A stretch of 61,349 nt of DNA from assembly GCA_016202605.1 (NCBI GenBank), contig JACQOJ010000055.1, forward strand, positions 1 through 61,349, written 5' to 3'. A model generated the notes under the pieces. That model searched no databases. It was given only the letters and a program-made list of their open reading frames with translations, and was not told where the DNA came from. Made by a program: the position numbers and the translations under genes. Below are positions 43,973-53,441 of the stretch, piece by piece. Every line of letters starts with the position of its first letter. The stretch's first letter is position 1. Origin of the DNA: Betaproteobacteria bacterium (GTDB lineage Bacteria > Pseudomonadota > Gammaproteobacteria > Burkholderiales > SG8-41).

Positions 43973-44548
43973 CTAACGCCCGCGGCTCTTCCCGCTCCTG
44001 ATGAGCGACAACAGCTCTGCCATCAGTTCGCCATTCACGGTCTGCGCATCCGCGGATATTTTCCAGCCCGTCGGACCGCGGTGCAAAGTAGCGACGCAAT
44101 GCAGCGTATGCCGATCGAGGGCGGTGAGTTCGAGCCGGACCCATTCACGTTCCGTGACGTGATCACTGACGTGACTGGACGCGCCGCGGACCTCGCCGAA
44201 AGCGCGGCCCGTGGCACTGGCCACGACAAACGTGATCGCGGAAACAGCTTTCGGCAACGCTTCCAGGAAAACAAAAATTCTTTCGTCATCCCACGCGCTC
44301 GCCCCCGTCCGGGAGTCCCCGGTATGGATGACGCTGCCATCGGCGTTACGCGGATGGGCCGGATGAATGACCTCCAGCACGCGGCGCTGCCCGTCGAACA
44401 GCACGCACAGGGCATCCAGGTCCCCGGGGTCGGCAGTGACGCCGTCCTGCGGGGGGTCCCAGTGCAAACCCATGACGATCTCTTTCAGATCGGATTCCGC
44501 GTCGGCGTACGCGCGGTCTTGCGAACCTACAGAATCATTGAGTTGCAT
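43973..44548 (-). CDS. TerD-domain stress protein
   Basis: A 191-residue protein with the TerD fold pattern: G-L-H-W-D-P, the Ca2+-binding-type D-L-D-A-L-C-V-L-F-D near residue 43, H-T-G-D-S-R-T-G near residue 75, W-D-D-E-R-I-F near 86, and V-R-L-E-L-T-A-L near 136. TerD proteins respond to membrane and oxidative stress, e.g. tellurite resistance, but no other ter genes are present. The start may be the ATG at 44548; the ATG at the M-G-L-H-W-D position would remove part of the fold. Confidence 0.78.
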   Translation of the reverse strand: MQLNDSVGSQDRAYADAESDLKEIVMGLHWDPPQDGVTADPGDLDALCVLFDGQRRVLEVIHPAHPRNADGSVIHTGDSRTGASAWDDERIFVFLEALPKAVSAITFVVASATGRAFGEVRGASSHVSDHVTEREWVRLELTALDRHTLHCVATLHRGPTGWKISADAQTVNGELMAELLSLIRSGKSRGR

Positions 44549-44710
44549 GGCTCTCCATCCTCACAAAGCTGAACCGGCTTGTTCCATTTCCGTGGACAAG
44601 GCAACGACGCAATGGTTCGGTGCGCCCGCGGGTGACAGCCGCCAATGTATCCTTCCCCAGTTCACTGGCGCCGGCAAACACGTCGCTGAAAAGCCGGCAG
44701 CTAACCCGCA

Positions 44711-45017
44711 TCAGCCGGAAGGCGCGGGCGTGCCGCCGAAGTCGATATGATCGGGTGCGCTGGTGCCTCCGGTGACGACAAAGCGCATGGCTTCGTCAAG
44801 CGTCCAGTCGGTTGGCACGATGCGGTCGGCAGGCACGATCTCCATGTAGCCGGATGTGGGTGAATACCTGCACCCGGGGTTTGCCGACGCGGGACAGCTG
44901 CGTAAACAGAACATTGAGCACAAGCCGGGTGACCCGGAGAGGAGTCAACATCAATACCCCGGCGATGAGATAGCGTCGTGCGCGCGACGGAAGTGATGGA
45001 TGAGAGTCGAGTTTCAT
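44711..45017 (-). pseudogene. DUF502 membrane protein, internally deleted
   Basis: The N-terminal frame (45017 leftward) begins with a DUF502-like segment, R-R-Y-L-I-A-G-V-L-M-L-T-P-L with its first membrane helix. It then stops resembling the family near G-K-P. A second frame resumes with the DUF502 C-terminus, P-T-S-G-Y-M-E-I-V-P to V-V-T-G-G-T-S-A-P-D. About 100 middle codons and the reading frame are lost, so no full-length product is possible. DUF502 proteins are normally about 200 residues and are of unknown function. Confidence 0.65.
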
Positions 45018-45154
45018 GATGATCCTTCCCGGCTGGCATATGAATTCGATATTCTAACGGTCGGTCGGGGCGCGTCGGGCATTGAGCATGTCCGGCCTCA
45101 TCACGTCCGCCGGAGGGGCGGTCGGTACTATATGCGCTCGATTTTTCATCGTTG

Positions 45155-47893
45155 ATGAACCAACCAGGTGAGATGATGCAACAGGCGGGCGACATGCCGA
45201 ATAAGGTGGCGCCGCGACTTTGGCACGCGCTCCCGGCGGAAGAAACCCTCACTGCGGTGGGCGCGGACCTGCACGGGCTTTCCGAAGCTGAAGCCAGGGA
45301 ACGTTTGGCGAGTTACGGGCCGAACCGGCTCCCGCCGCCGCAGCGGCGCGGCCCGCTGGCGCGCTTCGTGCTGCAATTCCACAACGTGCTCATCTACGTG
45401 CTGCTCGCGGCAGCCGCGGTGACGGCCGCGCTCGGCCACTGGATCGACACGGGCGTCATCGTGGCGGTGGTGCTGATCAACGCGGTCATCGGGTTCGTCC
45501 AGGAGGGTAAGGCCGAACGGGCGATCGAGGCGATCCGCAGCATGCTGTCGCTGCACGCGCTGGTGCTGCGTGACGGCCGCCGCCGCGAGATCCCGGCCGA
45601 CGAACTCGTCCCGGGCGATGTCGTGCTGCTCGCCTCGGGCGATAAGGTGCCGGCCGATCTGCGTCTTATAGAGGTCAGGACGCTGCGCGTCGAGGAGGCG
45701 GCGCTCACCGGGGAGTCGGTGCCGGTCGAGAAATCCCTGCGACCGGTAGCCGAGGCTGCGACGATCGGGGACCGCGCCTGCATGGCCTATTCAGGCACAC
45801 TCATCACCTACGGCCAGGCGAAAGGCGTGGTGGTCGCCACCGGCGCGCGCACGGAAATCGGGCGCATCAGCGGCATGCTGCACGAGGTGGTGGAGCTCGC
45901 CACGCCGCTCACGAGAAGGATGGAAGAGTTTGCCCGCTGGCTCACGGCGGCGATTCTCGGCAGCGCGGCAGTCACTTTCGCGTTCGGGCTGCTGGCACGC
46001 GACTACACGGCTGCCGACATGTTTCTCGCGGTAGTGGGTTTGGCAGTGGCGGCGATCCCCGAGGGCCTGCCGGCGATCATGACGATCACGCTTGCCATCG
46101 GCGTGCAGCGCATGGCACGGCGCAACGCGATCATCCGCCGCCTTCCCGCGGTGGAGACGCTGGGCTCGGTCACGGTGATCTGCTCGGACAAGACCGGCAC
46201 GCTGACGCGCAACGAAATGATGGTGAGCCGCGTGGTCACGGCCGACGCGTCCTATTCGGTGAGCGGCGCCGGCTACGCCCCGGAAGGCGGATTCTCGATC
46301 GCGGGAGATTCGGTGCTTGTCGCGGAGCACGCCGATCTCGTCGAGCTGGTCCGCGCCGGCCTCCTGTGCAACGACGCCGTTCTGACAGAGAGGAAAGGGG
46401 CCTGGCATTTGGAGGGCGATCCGACGGAAGGGGCGCTGGTGACGCTCGCGCTCAAGGCCGGTCTCGACCCGGCGTTCGAACAGCGATCGTCCCCGCGCAC
46501 CGATGTCATTCCGTTCGAATCCGAGCACCGTTTCATGGCGACTCTGCACCACGACCATGCCGGGCACGCGTACTCTTACGTGAAGGGCGCGCCGGAACGC
46601 GTGCTGGAAATGTGTTCTTTCGAGCGTCGCGGTGGCGAGGCGCGGCCAATCGACCCGCATTCGTGGCGGGCGGCCGTGGACCGGCTCGCCGCCGAAGGGC
46701 AGCGCGTGCTGGCGCTCGCCCTGCGCCCGTTCGAGGCGCCGCCGCTCGAGCTCAGGTTCGGCGAGATCGAGCAGGGCCTCGTGCTCCTTGGCATGGTCGG
46801 GATGATCGATCCGCCGCGAGTGGAGGCGATCGCCGCGGTGGCCGACTGCCGTCAGGCGGGCATCCGGGTGAAGATGATCACGGGGGACCACGTCGTGACC
46901 GGCCGCGCGGTGGGCCGCATGCTCGGCATCGGCGACGGAACCCGGGCGCTGGGCGGCGCGGAGATCGAGCAGCTCGACAGCGCGGCACTGCGTCGCGCCG
47001 CGCGCGACATCGATGTCTTCGCGCGCGCCAGCCCCGAGCACAAGCTGCGCCTGGTGGAAGCGCTGCAGGCCGAAGGCGCCATCGTCGCCATGACGGGCGA
47101 CGGCGTGAACGACGCGCCGGCGCTCAAGCGCGCCGAGGTCGGCGTGGCGATGGGTGTCAAGGGCACGGAGGCGGCGAAGGAAGCCGCCGAGATGGTGCTG
47201 GCGGACGACAACTTCGCCTCCATCGCCCATGCGGTGGAGGAAGGCCGCACCGTCTATGACAACCTGAAGAAGGCGATCCTCTTTATCCTGCCGACGAACG
47301 GCGGGGAGGCCGGGGTCATCATCACCGCGATCCTGCTCGGCATGGCGCTGCCGATCACCGCGGTGCAGATCCTGTGGGTCAACATGATCACCGCCGTGAC
47401 CCTGGCGCTCGCCATCGCCTTCGAGCCCGCCGAGTCGAACGTGATGCGCCGCCCGCCCCGCGACCCGCGCGAGCCGCTGTTGTCGGGGTTTCTGGTCTGG
47501 CGCATCGTGCTGGTTTCCCTGCTCCTGGTCGCCGCATCCTTCGGGCTGTTCATCTGGGAGCTGGAGCGGGGTGCCTCGATCGAGTCCGCGCGCACCGTTG
47601 CCGTGAACATGCTGGTGGCCGGCGAAATCTTCTATCTGTTCAACAGCCGGCACATCTACGAGTCGGCGCTTTCCGCCGAAGGCCTCCTGGGCAACCGGAT
47701 GGTCCTCTCCGCCGTCGGAATCCTTGTCGTGTTCCAGGCGATGTTCACTTACGTGCCGATCGCCCACCGGCTGTTCGGGACCGACGCGATCGACGCCGCC
47801 GCGTGGCTGCGCATCATCCTGTGCGCGACCGCGATTTTCTTCGTGGTTGAAGGCGAAAAATGGCTGCTGCGCCGGCGGCTGGCGCACGTCTGA
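45155..47893 (+). CDS. P-type cation ATPase (P2 family)
   Basis: A 912-residue P2-type ATPase. Motifs: actuator T-G-E-S near residue 192, A-A-I-P-E-G-L-P-A in the ion-binding helix near residue 305, phosphorylation site D-K-T-G-T at about 345, K-G-A-P-E near 475, and hinge T-G-D-G-V-N-D-A-P-A near 648. About ten membrane helices and an N-terminal cation-ATPase domain give the family architecture. P-E-G-L-P-A favours Ca2+ or Na+/K+ rather than heavy metals. The start (ATG at 45155, or 45173) is uncertain. Confidence 0.92.
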   Translation: MNQPGEMMQQAGDMPNKVAPRLWHALPAEETLTAVGADLHGLSEAEARERLASYGPNRLPPPQRRGPLARFVLQFHNVLIYVLLAAAAVTAALGHWIDTGVIVAVVLINAVIGFVQEGKAERAIEAIRSMLSLHALVLRDGRRREIPADELVPGDVVLLASGDKVPADLRLIEVRTLRVEEAALTGESVPVEKSLRPVAEAATIGDRACMAYSGTLITYGQAKGVVVATGARTEIGRISGMLHEVVELATPLTRRMEEFARWLTAAILGSAAVTFAFGLLARDYTAADMFLAVVGLAVAAIPEGLPAIMTITLAIGVQRMARRNAIIRRLPAVETLGSVTVICSDKTGTLTRNEMMVSRVVTADASYSVSGAGYAPEGGFSIAGDSVLVAEHADLVELVRAGLLCNDAVLTERKGAWHLEGDPTEGALVTLALKAGLDPAFEQRSSPRTDVIPFESEHRFMATLHHDHAGHAYSYVKGAPERVLEMCSFERRGGEARPIDPHSWRAAVDRLAAEGQRVLALALRPFEAPPLELRFGEIEQGLVLLGMVGMIDPPRVEAIAAVADCRQAGIRVKMITGDHVVTGRAVGRMLGIGDGTRALGGAEIEQLDSAALRRAARDIDVFARASPEHKLRLVEALQAEGAIVAMTGDGVNDAPALKRAEVGVAMGVKGTEAAKEAAEMVLADDNFASIAHAVEEGRTVYDNLKKAILFILPTNGGEAGVIITAILLGMALPITAVQILWVNMITAVTLALAIAFEPAESNVMRRPPRDPREPLLSGFLVWRIVLVSLLLVAASFGLFIWELERGASIESARTVAVNMLVAGEIFYLFNSRHIYESALSAEGLLGNRMVLSAVGILVVFQAMFTYVPIAHRLFGTDAIDAAAWLRIILCATAIFFVVEGEKWLLRRRLAHV

Positions 47894-47934
47894 TACCCTG
47901 GATACAACCAAGTCATACGGGGGAATCCTGGCCA

Positions 47935-49905
47935 ATGGGTGAACTGTTGCTGGAAACGCTCCTCCTGCTGGGCGTGGCGGTGTTTATCGTGACCGTGTTC
48001 CAGCGCCTGCGCATCCCTTCGAGTCTCGGCTATTTCCTCGTCGGCGTTGTCCTCGGCCCCCACACCGCGGGACCGGTCGTCGACGCCCAGCATATCCGTG
48101 TCGCGGCGGAGCTCGGTATCGTTTTCCTGCTGTTCACGATCGGGCTCAATTTCTCGTTGCCGCAGATCTACGCGCTGCGCCATCTGGTCTTCGGATTGGG
48201 AACGGGCCAGGTGCTGCTCACCACGACGATCTTCGGCTTCATCGCCTGGCTCGCCGGCCTGCCGCCAGCCGCGGCGTTCGTCGTCGGCGCGGTATTCGCG
48301 CAATCCTCGACCACGATCATCAGCAAACAACTCCTCGAGCAGGGCGAAGAACAGAGCCGGCACGGCCGGCTGGCGCTGGCGATGTCGGTGTTCCAGGATG
48401 TCACCGCCGTGCCGTTCGTGGTGATCATCCCGGTGCTTGCGGCCGCCGGCGCCGGCTCGCTCGCGCTGCCGCTGGCGTGGGCGCTGGCGAAGGCGTTGTT
48501 CGCGTTCGCCCTGGTCCTTCTGGCCGGCCTCTGGCTGTTGCGCCCTCTGTTCCATGAGATCGCCGCGCGGCATTCGCCGGAACTGTTCACGCTGACCGTG
48601 CTTTTCGTTTCCCTGGTTTCGGCGTGGATGACGCACAGCCTCGGCCTGTCGATGGCCTTCGGCGCATTTCTTGCCGGCATGATGCTGGGCGAGACCGAGT
48701 TCCGTCACCAGATCGAATCCGCCATCCGTCCGTTCCGGGATGTGCTGCTCGGTCTGTTCTTTGTTACCGTGGGGATGCTGCTCGATCCGGCGTCCCTTCT
48801 GCAACTGTGGCACTGGGCCGCGATCGGGGCCCTGGCGTTGCTCGCCGTCAAGGCGCTTCTCGTCGGGCTGATGGTGCGCTGGGCCAAGGTCGATGCCGCC
48901 ACCGCCTGGCGCACGGGTATCGTGCTGGCGGTGGGCGGAGAGTTCGGTTTCGCGCTGCTTGCCATTGCGCTCGAAGCCCGGGCGATTGCGCCGCAGGCTG
49001 CGCAGATCGCGCTCACCGCCGTGTTGCTCAGCATGATCGCGGGGCCGTTTATCATCCGCTATAACCATCGACTCGCCGTCAGGGTCGGCGGCAATGCAGG
49101 GCAACCGCCGCCCGACGTGCCGGCGGCGGGCATACCGGAAACCCCGGCCCTGCGCGACCACGTGATTATCTGCGGCTACGGCCGCATCGGCCAGAACGTC
49201 GGACACTTCCTGGAAGAGGAGCGGTTCCCGTATGTGGCGCTCGATCTTGACGCGGCCCGGGTGCGCGCGGCTCACACCGCGGGTGAACCGGTCTATTACG
49301 GTGATGCCGCCGAGCGCGACATCCTCGAGACCGTCGGCATCGGCACCGCGCGGCTCCTGGTGGTGAGTCATGACGATGTCGGCGCAGCGCTCAAGGTGTT
49401 GCATCACGTGCGTGCGCTGAGGCCGGATCTCCCGGTCATGGTGCGCACGCGGGACGAAAGCCATGTCGAGGAATTGCGGCGGGCCGGGGCGACCGAAGTG
49501 GTGCCGGAGACGCTTGAAGCGGGCATGATGATCGCCTCGCACGCCTTGCTGCTGCTGGAAGTTCCGCTGTCCCGGGTCGTTCGCCGCATGCGTGAGTCGC
49601 GGGCCGGCCGCCACCGCCTGCTGCGGGAATTCTTTCGTGGCGAGGGATCCTCTCCAAGCGATCAGGAGGACGAAACAGCCGATCGTCTGCGGCCGGTCTC
49701 CCTGGAGCCCGGAGCATATGCCGTGGGACGCTCACTTGCGGAGCTCGACCTCGGTCGCGATCATGTTCTGGCGACTGCATTGGTCCGGTCGGGGAAGCGC
49801 CATCTGGCGCCGGCGCCCGAAATACGACTCGAGGCCGGGGATGTGGTCGTGCTGTTCGGAACGCCCGAGGAACTGCAGCGCGCGGAATCCCGATTGCTCG
49901 GCTGA
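47935..49905 (+). CDS. KefB-like CPA2 cation:proton antiporter with TrkA-N and TrkA-C domains
   Basis: A 656-residue protein: a CPA2 exchanger (about 1-385, twelve or so membrane helices, with L-G-P-H and Q-D-V-T-A-V-P-F motifs), a TrkA-N nucleotide-binding domain (G-Y-G-R-I-G near residue 407, then D-A-A-E-R-D and D-D-V-G-A-A), and a TrkA-C domain at the end. This is the plan of K+/H+ antiporters such as KefB/KefC regulated by ligands. The ATG at 47935 is chosen. It follows the ATPase by 41 bases and is likely in the same operon. Confidence 0.92.
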   Translation: MGELLLETLLLLGVAVFIVTVFQRLRIPSSLGYFLVGVVLGPHTAGPVVDAQHIRVAAELGIVFLLFTIGLNFSLPQIYALRHLVFGLGTGQVLLTTTIFGFIAWLAGLPPAAAFVVGAVFAQSSTTIISKQLLEQGEEQSRHGRLALAMSVFQDVTAVPFVVIIPVLAAAGAGSLALPLAWALAKALFAFALVLLAGLWLLRPLFHEIAARHSPELFTLTVLFVSLVSAWMTHSLGLSMAFGAFLAGMMLGETEFRHQIESAIRPFRDVLLGLFFVTVGMLLDPASLLQLWHWAAIGALALLAVKALLVGLMVRWAKVDAATAWRTGIVLAVGGEFGFALLAIALEARAIAPQAAQIALTAVLLSMIAGPFIIRYNHRLAVRVGGNAGQPPPDVPAAGIPETPALRDHVIICGYGRIGQNVGHFLEEERFPYVALDLDAARVRAAHTAGEPVYYGDAAERDILETVGIGTARLLVVSHDDVGAALKVLHHVRALRPDLPVMVRTRDESHVEELRRAGATEVVPETLEAGMMIASHALLLLEVPLSRVVRRMRESRAGRHRLLREFFRGEGSSPSDQEDETADRLRPVSLEPGAYAVGRSLAELDLGRDHVLATALVRSGKRHLAPAPEIRLEAGDVVVLFGTPEELQRAESRLLG

Positions 49906-49952
49906 AGCATGACACGACAGCAGCAACGGATTGTGGCGGCAAGGAGATGGTG

Positions 49953-50117
49953 ATGAGCGGAATAACACACATACTTGTTGCCACGGACTTATCGCCGCGC
50001 GCCGAACTGGCGGCGGAGCAGGGAGCGCGGCTCGCCCGGCGGGAAGGGGCAACGCTTGATTTGCTGCACGTCGTCGGGAGGCTGCCGCTTGAAGCCGTCA
50101 AGCGCGGTCGCGGGTGA
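49953..50117 (+). pseudogene. Truncated universal stress protein (UspA-type)
   Basis: A 54-residue frame behind AAGGAG begins I-T-H-I-L-V-A-T-D-L-S-P-R-A-E-L and runs to D-L-L-H-V-V-G-R-L-P, the standard first half of a Usp domain, then ends at a TGA. Usp proteins are normally about 140-150 residues with a C-terminal ATP-binding G-x2-G-x9-G motif that is missing. The next gene begins shortly after, so a deletion or early stop has removed about two thirds. It may still be translated. Confidence 0.7.
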
Positions 50118-50166
50118 CGACAGGATCGTTACGGATGACTTCCCGAAGCGAACGGCGTCCGATGCC

Positions 50167-52830
50167 ATGGATGTGAAGAGCGTCTCCCGATCCGACTGGC
50201 ATTGCCTCGATTCCGGCGGGGCGGCCGACGCGTTGGACGTTGATGCGAGCTCCGGTCTGACGCCGGAGGAAGCGCGACGGCGTGTCGCGCGCCACGGCCG
50301 CAACGAGCTGCGCGAGGCCCGGCGCCGCCCGCCGTGGCGCATCCTGCTCGACCAGTTCGCCGATTTCATGATCCTCGTGCTGATCGCCGCGGCCATCATC
50401 TCGGGGTTGATCGGCGAGCTGCAGGACACCGTCGCGATCATTGCCATCCTGGCGCTCAACGCGGCGATCGGCTTCGTGCAGGAGTACCGTGCCGAACGCG
50501 CGATGGCCGCGCTGAAGCGCATCGCCGCGCCGACGGCCACCGTGCTGCGCGGAGGAAACCGGCTGACTCTCCCGGCGCACGACCTCGTCCCGGGGGACAT
50601 CGTGCTGCTCGAAGCGGGCAATGTCGTGCCGGCCGACCTGCGGCTCACGGAGGCGATACGGCTGAAGGTGAACGAGGCTGCGCTCACCGGCGAAGCGGCG
50701 GCGGTGGACAAGATCACGCGGACCGTCGCCGAGCGGGAAGCGCCGCTCGGCGACCGTCACAACATGGCCTACAAGGGCACGCTCGTCAGTTACGGCCGCG
50801 GGCAAGGCATCGTGGTCGCGACCGGGATGGACACGGAGCTGGGCAGGATCGCCGCGCTGCTTGCGGCCGAAGAGGACGTCAGGACCCCGCTCCAGAAACG
50901 GCTCGCAGCCTTCGGCGGGCGTCTCGCCATGGTGGTGCTCGCCATCTGCGCCATCATATTCATCGCCGGCCTCGTGCGCGGCGAGCCGCCGGTGCTCATG
51001 TTCCTCACCGCCGTGAGCCTGGCGGTGGCCGCGATTCCCGAGGCGCTGCCGGCGGTGGTGACGATCTCGCTCGCGCTGGGCGCCTACCGGATGGTGCAGC
51101 AGAACGCGTTGATCAGACGCCTGCCGGCGGTGGAGACGCTCGGTTCCATCACTTACATCTGCTCGGACAAGACCGGCACGCTCACCGAAAACCGCATGCG
51201 GGTCGATACCTGCTACGCCGCTGGCGATCTGATGCGGCCGGAGTCCGGGACCGGGGTCGCCGGGCGTCTCCTGCTGACCGCTCTTGCGCTGTGTAACGAC
51301 GCGGTCGCCGCGGGTGCGGAAGTGACCGGGGATCCCACCGAGGTTGCGCTGCAGGAAGCGGCTGCGCGCGCGGGTTTTGACAGGGCCGTCCTGGGGCAGC
51401 GGTCGCCGCGGCTCGCCGAGCTGCCGTTCGACTCCGAGCGCAAGCGCATGACGACGTTCCACGAACTCGAAGGCGAGATCGTGGGTTTCACGAAAGGCGC
51501 GCCCGAAGCGGTGCTGCAGCGGTGCGTGGCGCAGCTCGGCCGGGACGGAACGGCGCCGCTGGAGCGCGCATCCGTCGACAGGGTGACGGAGCGCATGGCC
51601 GCCGAGGGGCTGAGGGTGCTTGCCGTTGCCTATCGCGCGTGGCGCGAGCTTCCCGACCTCGAAGACGAAGAATCGATCGAGCGCGATCTGGTGTTCGTCG
51701 GTCTTGTGGGGCTCATCGATCCGCCGCGCGCCGCGGTGAGGGATGCGGTTGCCACCTGCCGCGCCGCGGGCATCGTGCCGGTGATGATCACGGGCGATCA
51801 CCCGGTCACCGCGCGGGCGGTGGCGCGCCGGCTCGACATCATCACGGATGGGGGCGAGGTGATGACGGGGCGTCAGCTTGCGCGCCTCGACGAAGCGGTG
51901 CTCGCGGAGCGCATCCACCATGTGCGCGTTTTTGCGCGCGTCGATCCGGAGCAGAAGATCCGCATCGTCAAGGCGTTGCAGGACAGGGGCGAGTACGTGG
52001 CCATGACGGGCGACGGCGTGAACGACGCGCCGGCGCTGAAACGCGCCGACATCGGCGTGGCCATGGGCACGGCGGGCACCGACGTCGCGCGTGAAGCGTC
52101 GGACGTGGTGCTGCTCGACGACAATTTCGCCACGATCGTCACCGCGGTGCGCGCGGGACGCCGCATCTACGACAATATCCGCCGCTTCATCAAGTACGCG
52201 CTGACCACGAACTCGGGGGAAATCTGGATCATCTTTCTCGCGCCCTTCCTCGGGCTGCCGATTCCGCTGCTGCCGGTTCATATCCTGTGGGTCAACCTCG
52301 TGACGGACGGCCTTCCCGGCCTGGCGCTGACGGTGGAGCCCGAGGCGCGCGCGACCATGGAACGCCCGCCGCGACCGCCCGGGGAGAGCATTTTCGCGCA
52401 CGGCATGTGGCAGCACATCGTGTGGGTCGGGCTGTTGATGAGCGGCGTCGTGCTCGCCATCCAGGCGTGGGCCTACCACGCGGGGTATCCGCACTGGCAG
52501 AGCATGGTGTTCACCGTGCTCACCTTTTGCCAGCTCGCCCACGTGCTCGCCATTCGTTCCGACCGCGAATCTTTGTTCGGTCTCGGGATCGCTTCCAACC
52601 CGCTGTTGCTGGGCGCGGTCCTCGTGACGGCGGCGTTGCAGGTGGCGATCCTGTACGTTCCCGCGCTCAACGGAATTTTCAAGACGGCACCGCTCGACGC
52701 GCCGGAACTGGCGTTGTGCGTGATCGGGGCCGGGATGATTTTCGTCGCGGTCGAAATCGAGAAATGGTTTGTACGCCGCGGCCGGCTTTATCGCGAGGAT
52801 ACGACCGGTCGCGGCGTAGTGCACCGATAA
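50167..52830 (+). CDS. Second P-type cation ATPase (P2 family)
   Basis: An 887-residue P2 ATPase with T-G-E-A in place of the usual T-G-E-S in the actuator loop near residue 178, A-A-I-P-E-A-L-P-A near 295, D-K-T-G-T at about 334, K-G-A-P-E near 445, and T-G-D-G-V-N-D-A-P-A near 620. The Ser-to-Ala change and the P-E-A-L-P-A (Gly to Ala) set it apart from the first ATPase, so the ion specificity may differ. The ATG at 50167 follows a frame from a different gene. The C-terminal four helices are complete. Confidence 0.92.
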   Translation: MDVKSVSRSDWHCLDSGGAADALDVDASSGLTPEEARRRVARHGRNELREARRRPPWRILLDQFADFMILVLIAAAIISGLIGELQDTVAIIAILALNAAIGFVQEYRAERAMAALKRIAAPTATVLRGGNRLTLPAHDLVPGDIVLLEAGNVVPADLRLTEAIRLKVNEAALTGEAAAVDKITRTVAEREAPLGDRHNMAYKGTLVSYGRGQGIVVATGMDTELGRIAALLAAEEDVRTPLQKRLAAFGGRLAMVVLAICAIIFIAGLVRGEPPVLMFLTAVSLAVAAIPEALPAVVTISLALGAYRMVQQNALIRRLPAVETLGSITYICSDKTGTLTENRMRVDTCYAAGDLMRPESGTGVAGRLLLTALALCNDAVAAGAEVTGDPTEVALQEAAARAGFDRAVLGQRSPRLAELPFDSERKRMTTFHELEGEIVGFTKGAPEAVLQRCVAQLGRDGTAPLERASVDRVTERMAAEGLRVLAVAYRAWRELPDLEDEESIERDLVFVGLVGLIDPPRAAVRDAVATCRAAGIVPVMITGDHPVTARAVARRLDIITDGGEVMTGRQLARLDEAVLAERIHHVRVFARVDPEQKIRIVKALQDRGEYVAMTGDGVNDAPALKRADIGVAMGTAGTDVAREASDVVLLDDNFATIVTAVRAGRRIYDNIRRFIKYALTTNSGEIWIIFLAPFLGLPIPLLPVHILWVNLVTDGLPGLALTVEPEARATMERPPRPPGESIFAHGMWQHIVWVGLLMSGVVLAIQAWAYHAGYPHWQSMVFTVLTFCQLAHVLAIRSDRESLFGLGIASNPLLLGAVLVTAALQVAILYVPALNGIFKTAPLDAPELALCVIGAGMIFVAVEIEKWFVRRGRLYREDTTGRGVVHR

Positions 52831-52967
52831 GGGTTGTCTCGGCGCCGTGCAGTTCGTAGAATTCGGCTACACTGCGCCTCGCAATAAATGAGCACGAACG
52901 CTGCCGGCGCGCCGATTTGTCCGGCGCCCGTTGCCTGCCGATCGAATTGGGGCGTTGGAGAAAGCCC

Positions 52968-53441
52968 TTGTACACGCTGAGTTCAATCCTGGTTCTCTTT
53001 GTCTTCTGGCTGCTGCTCTCGGGTAACTTCACCGCGTTCCTCATCGCGGCGGGAGCGGGCTCGGCCATCGGTGTGGTGTTGCTCGCGCGGCGCATGGAGG
53101 TGGTGGACCACGAAGGCCATCCCATTCACCTGAGCTGGCGGCTCGTCACTTACTGGCCATGGTTGTTCAAGGAAATCGCCAAGAGCGCCTGGGGTGTGAC
53201 GAAGATCATCCTCAACCCGCGGCTGCCGATCAGCCCGACGCTCGTTCGCGTGCCCACTTCCCAGAAATCCACCGTTGGCGTGGTAACTTACGCGAATTGC
53301 ATCACGCTGACACCGGGCACGATCTCGGTGGAAGTGAAGGAGGGCGAGATCCTGGTCCACGCGCTGACGCGCGAGAGCGCTGACGGGCTGCTCGAGGGCG
53401 AGATGGACCGGCGCGTCACGCGCTTCGAAGGGAGGCGATGA
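52968..53441 (+). CDS. mrpE: Mrp-type Na+/H+ antiporter subunit E
   Basis: About 157 residues: two N-terminal membrane segments (L-V-L-F-V-F-W-L-L-L-S-G-N-F and following), then a soluble part with T-L-T-P-G-T-I-S-V-E-V, the MrpE signature. The start is probably the TTG at 52968, preceded by a GGAG, since the upstream extension to 52917 has no counterpart in the family. It opens a ten-gene module and overlaps mrpF by four bases. Confidence 0.88.
   Translation: MYTLSSILVLFVFWLLLSGNFTAFLIAAGAGSAIGVVLLARRMEVVDHEGHPIHLSWRLVTYWPWLFKEIAKSAWGVTKIILNPRLPISPTLVRVPTSQKSTVGVVTYANCITLTPGTISVEVKEGEILVHALTRESADGLLEGEMDRRVTRFEGRR

Noticed and set aside
44701-45252. 183-codon minus-strand frame across the DUF502 remnant
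   Set aside because: It is in a third frame, overlaps the start of the ATPase gene and shows no family pattern; the DUF502 pieces in the other two frames are more convincing.
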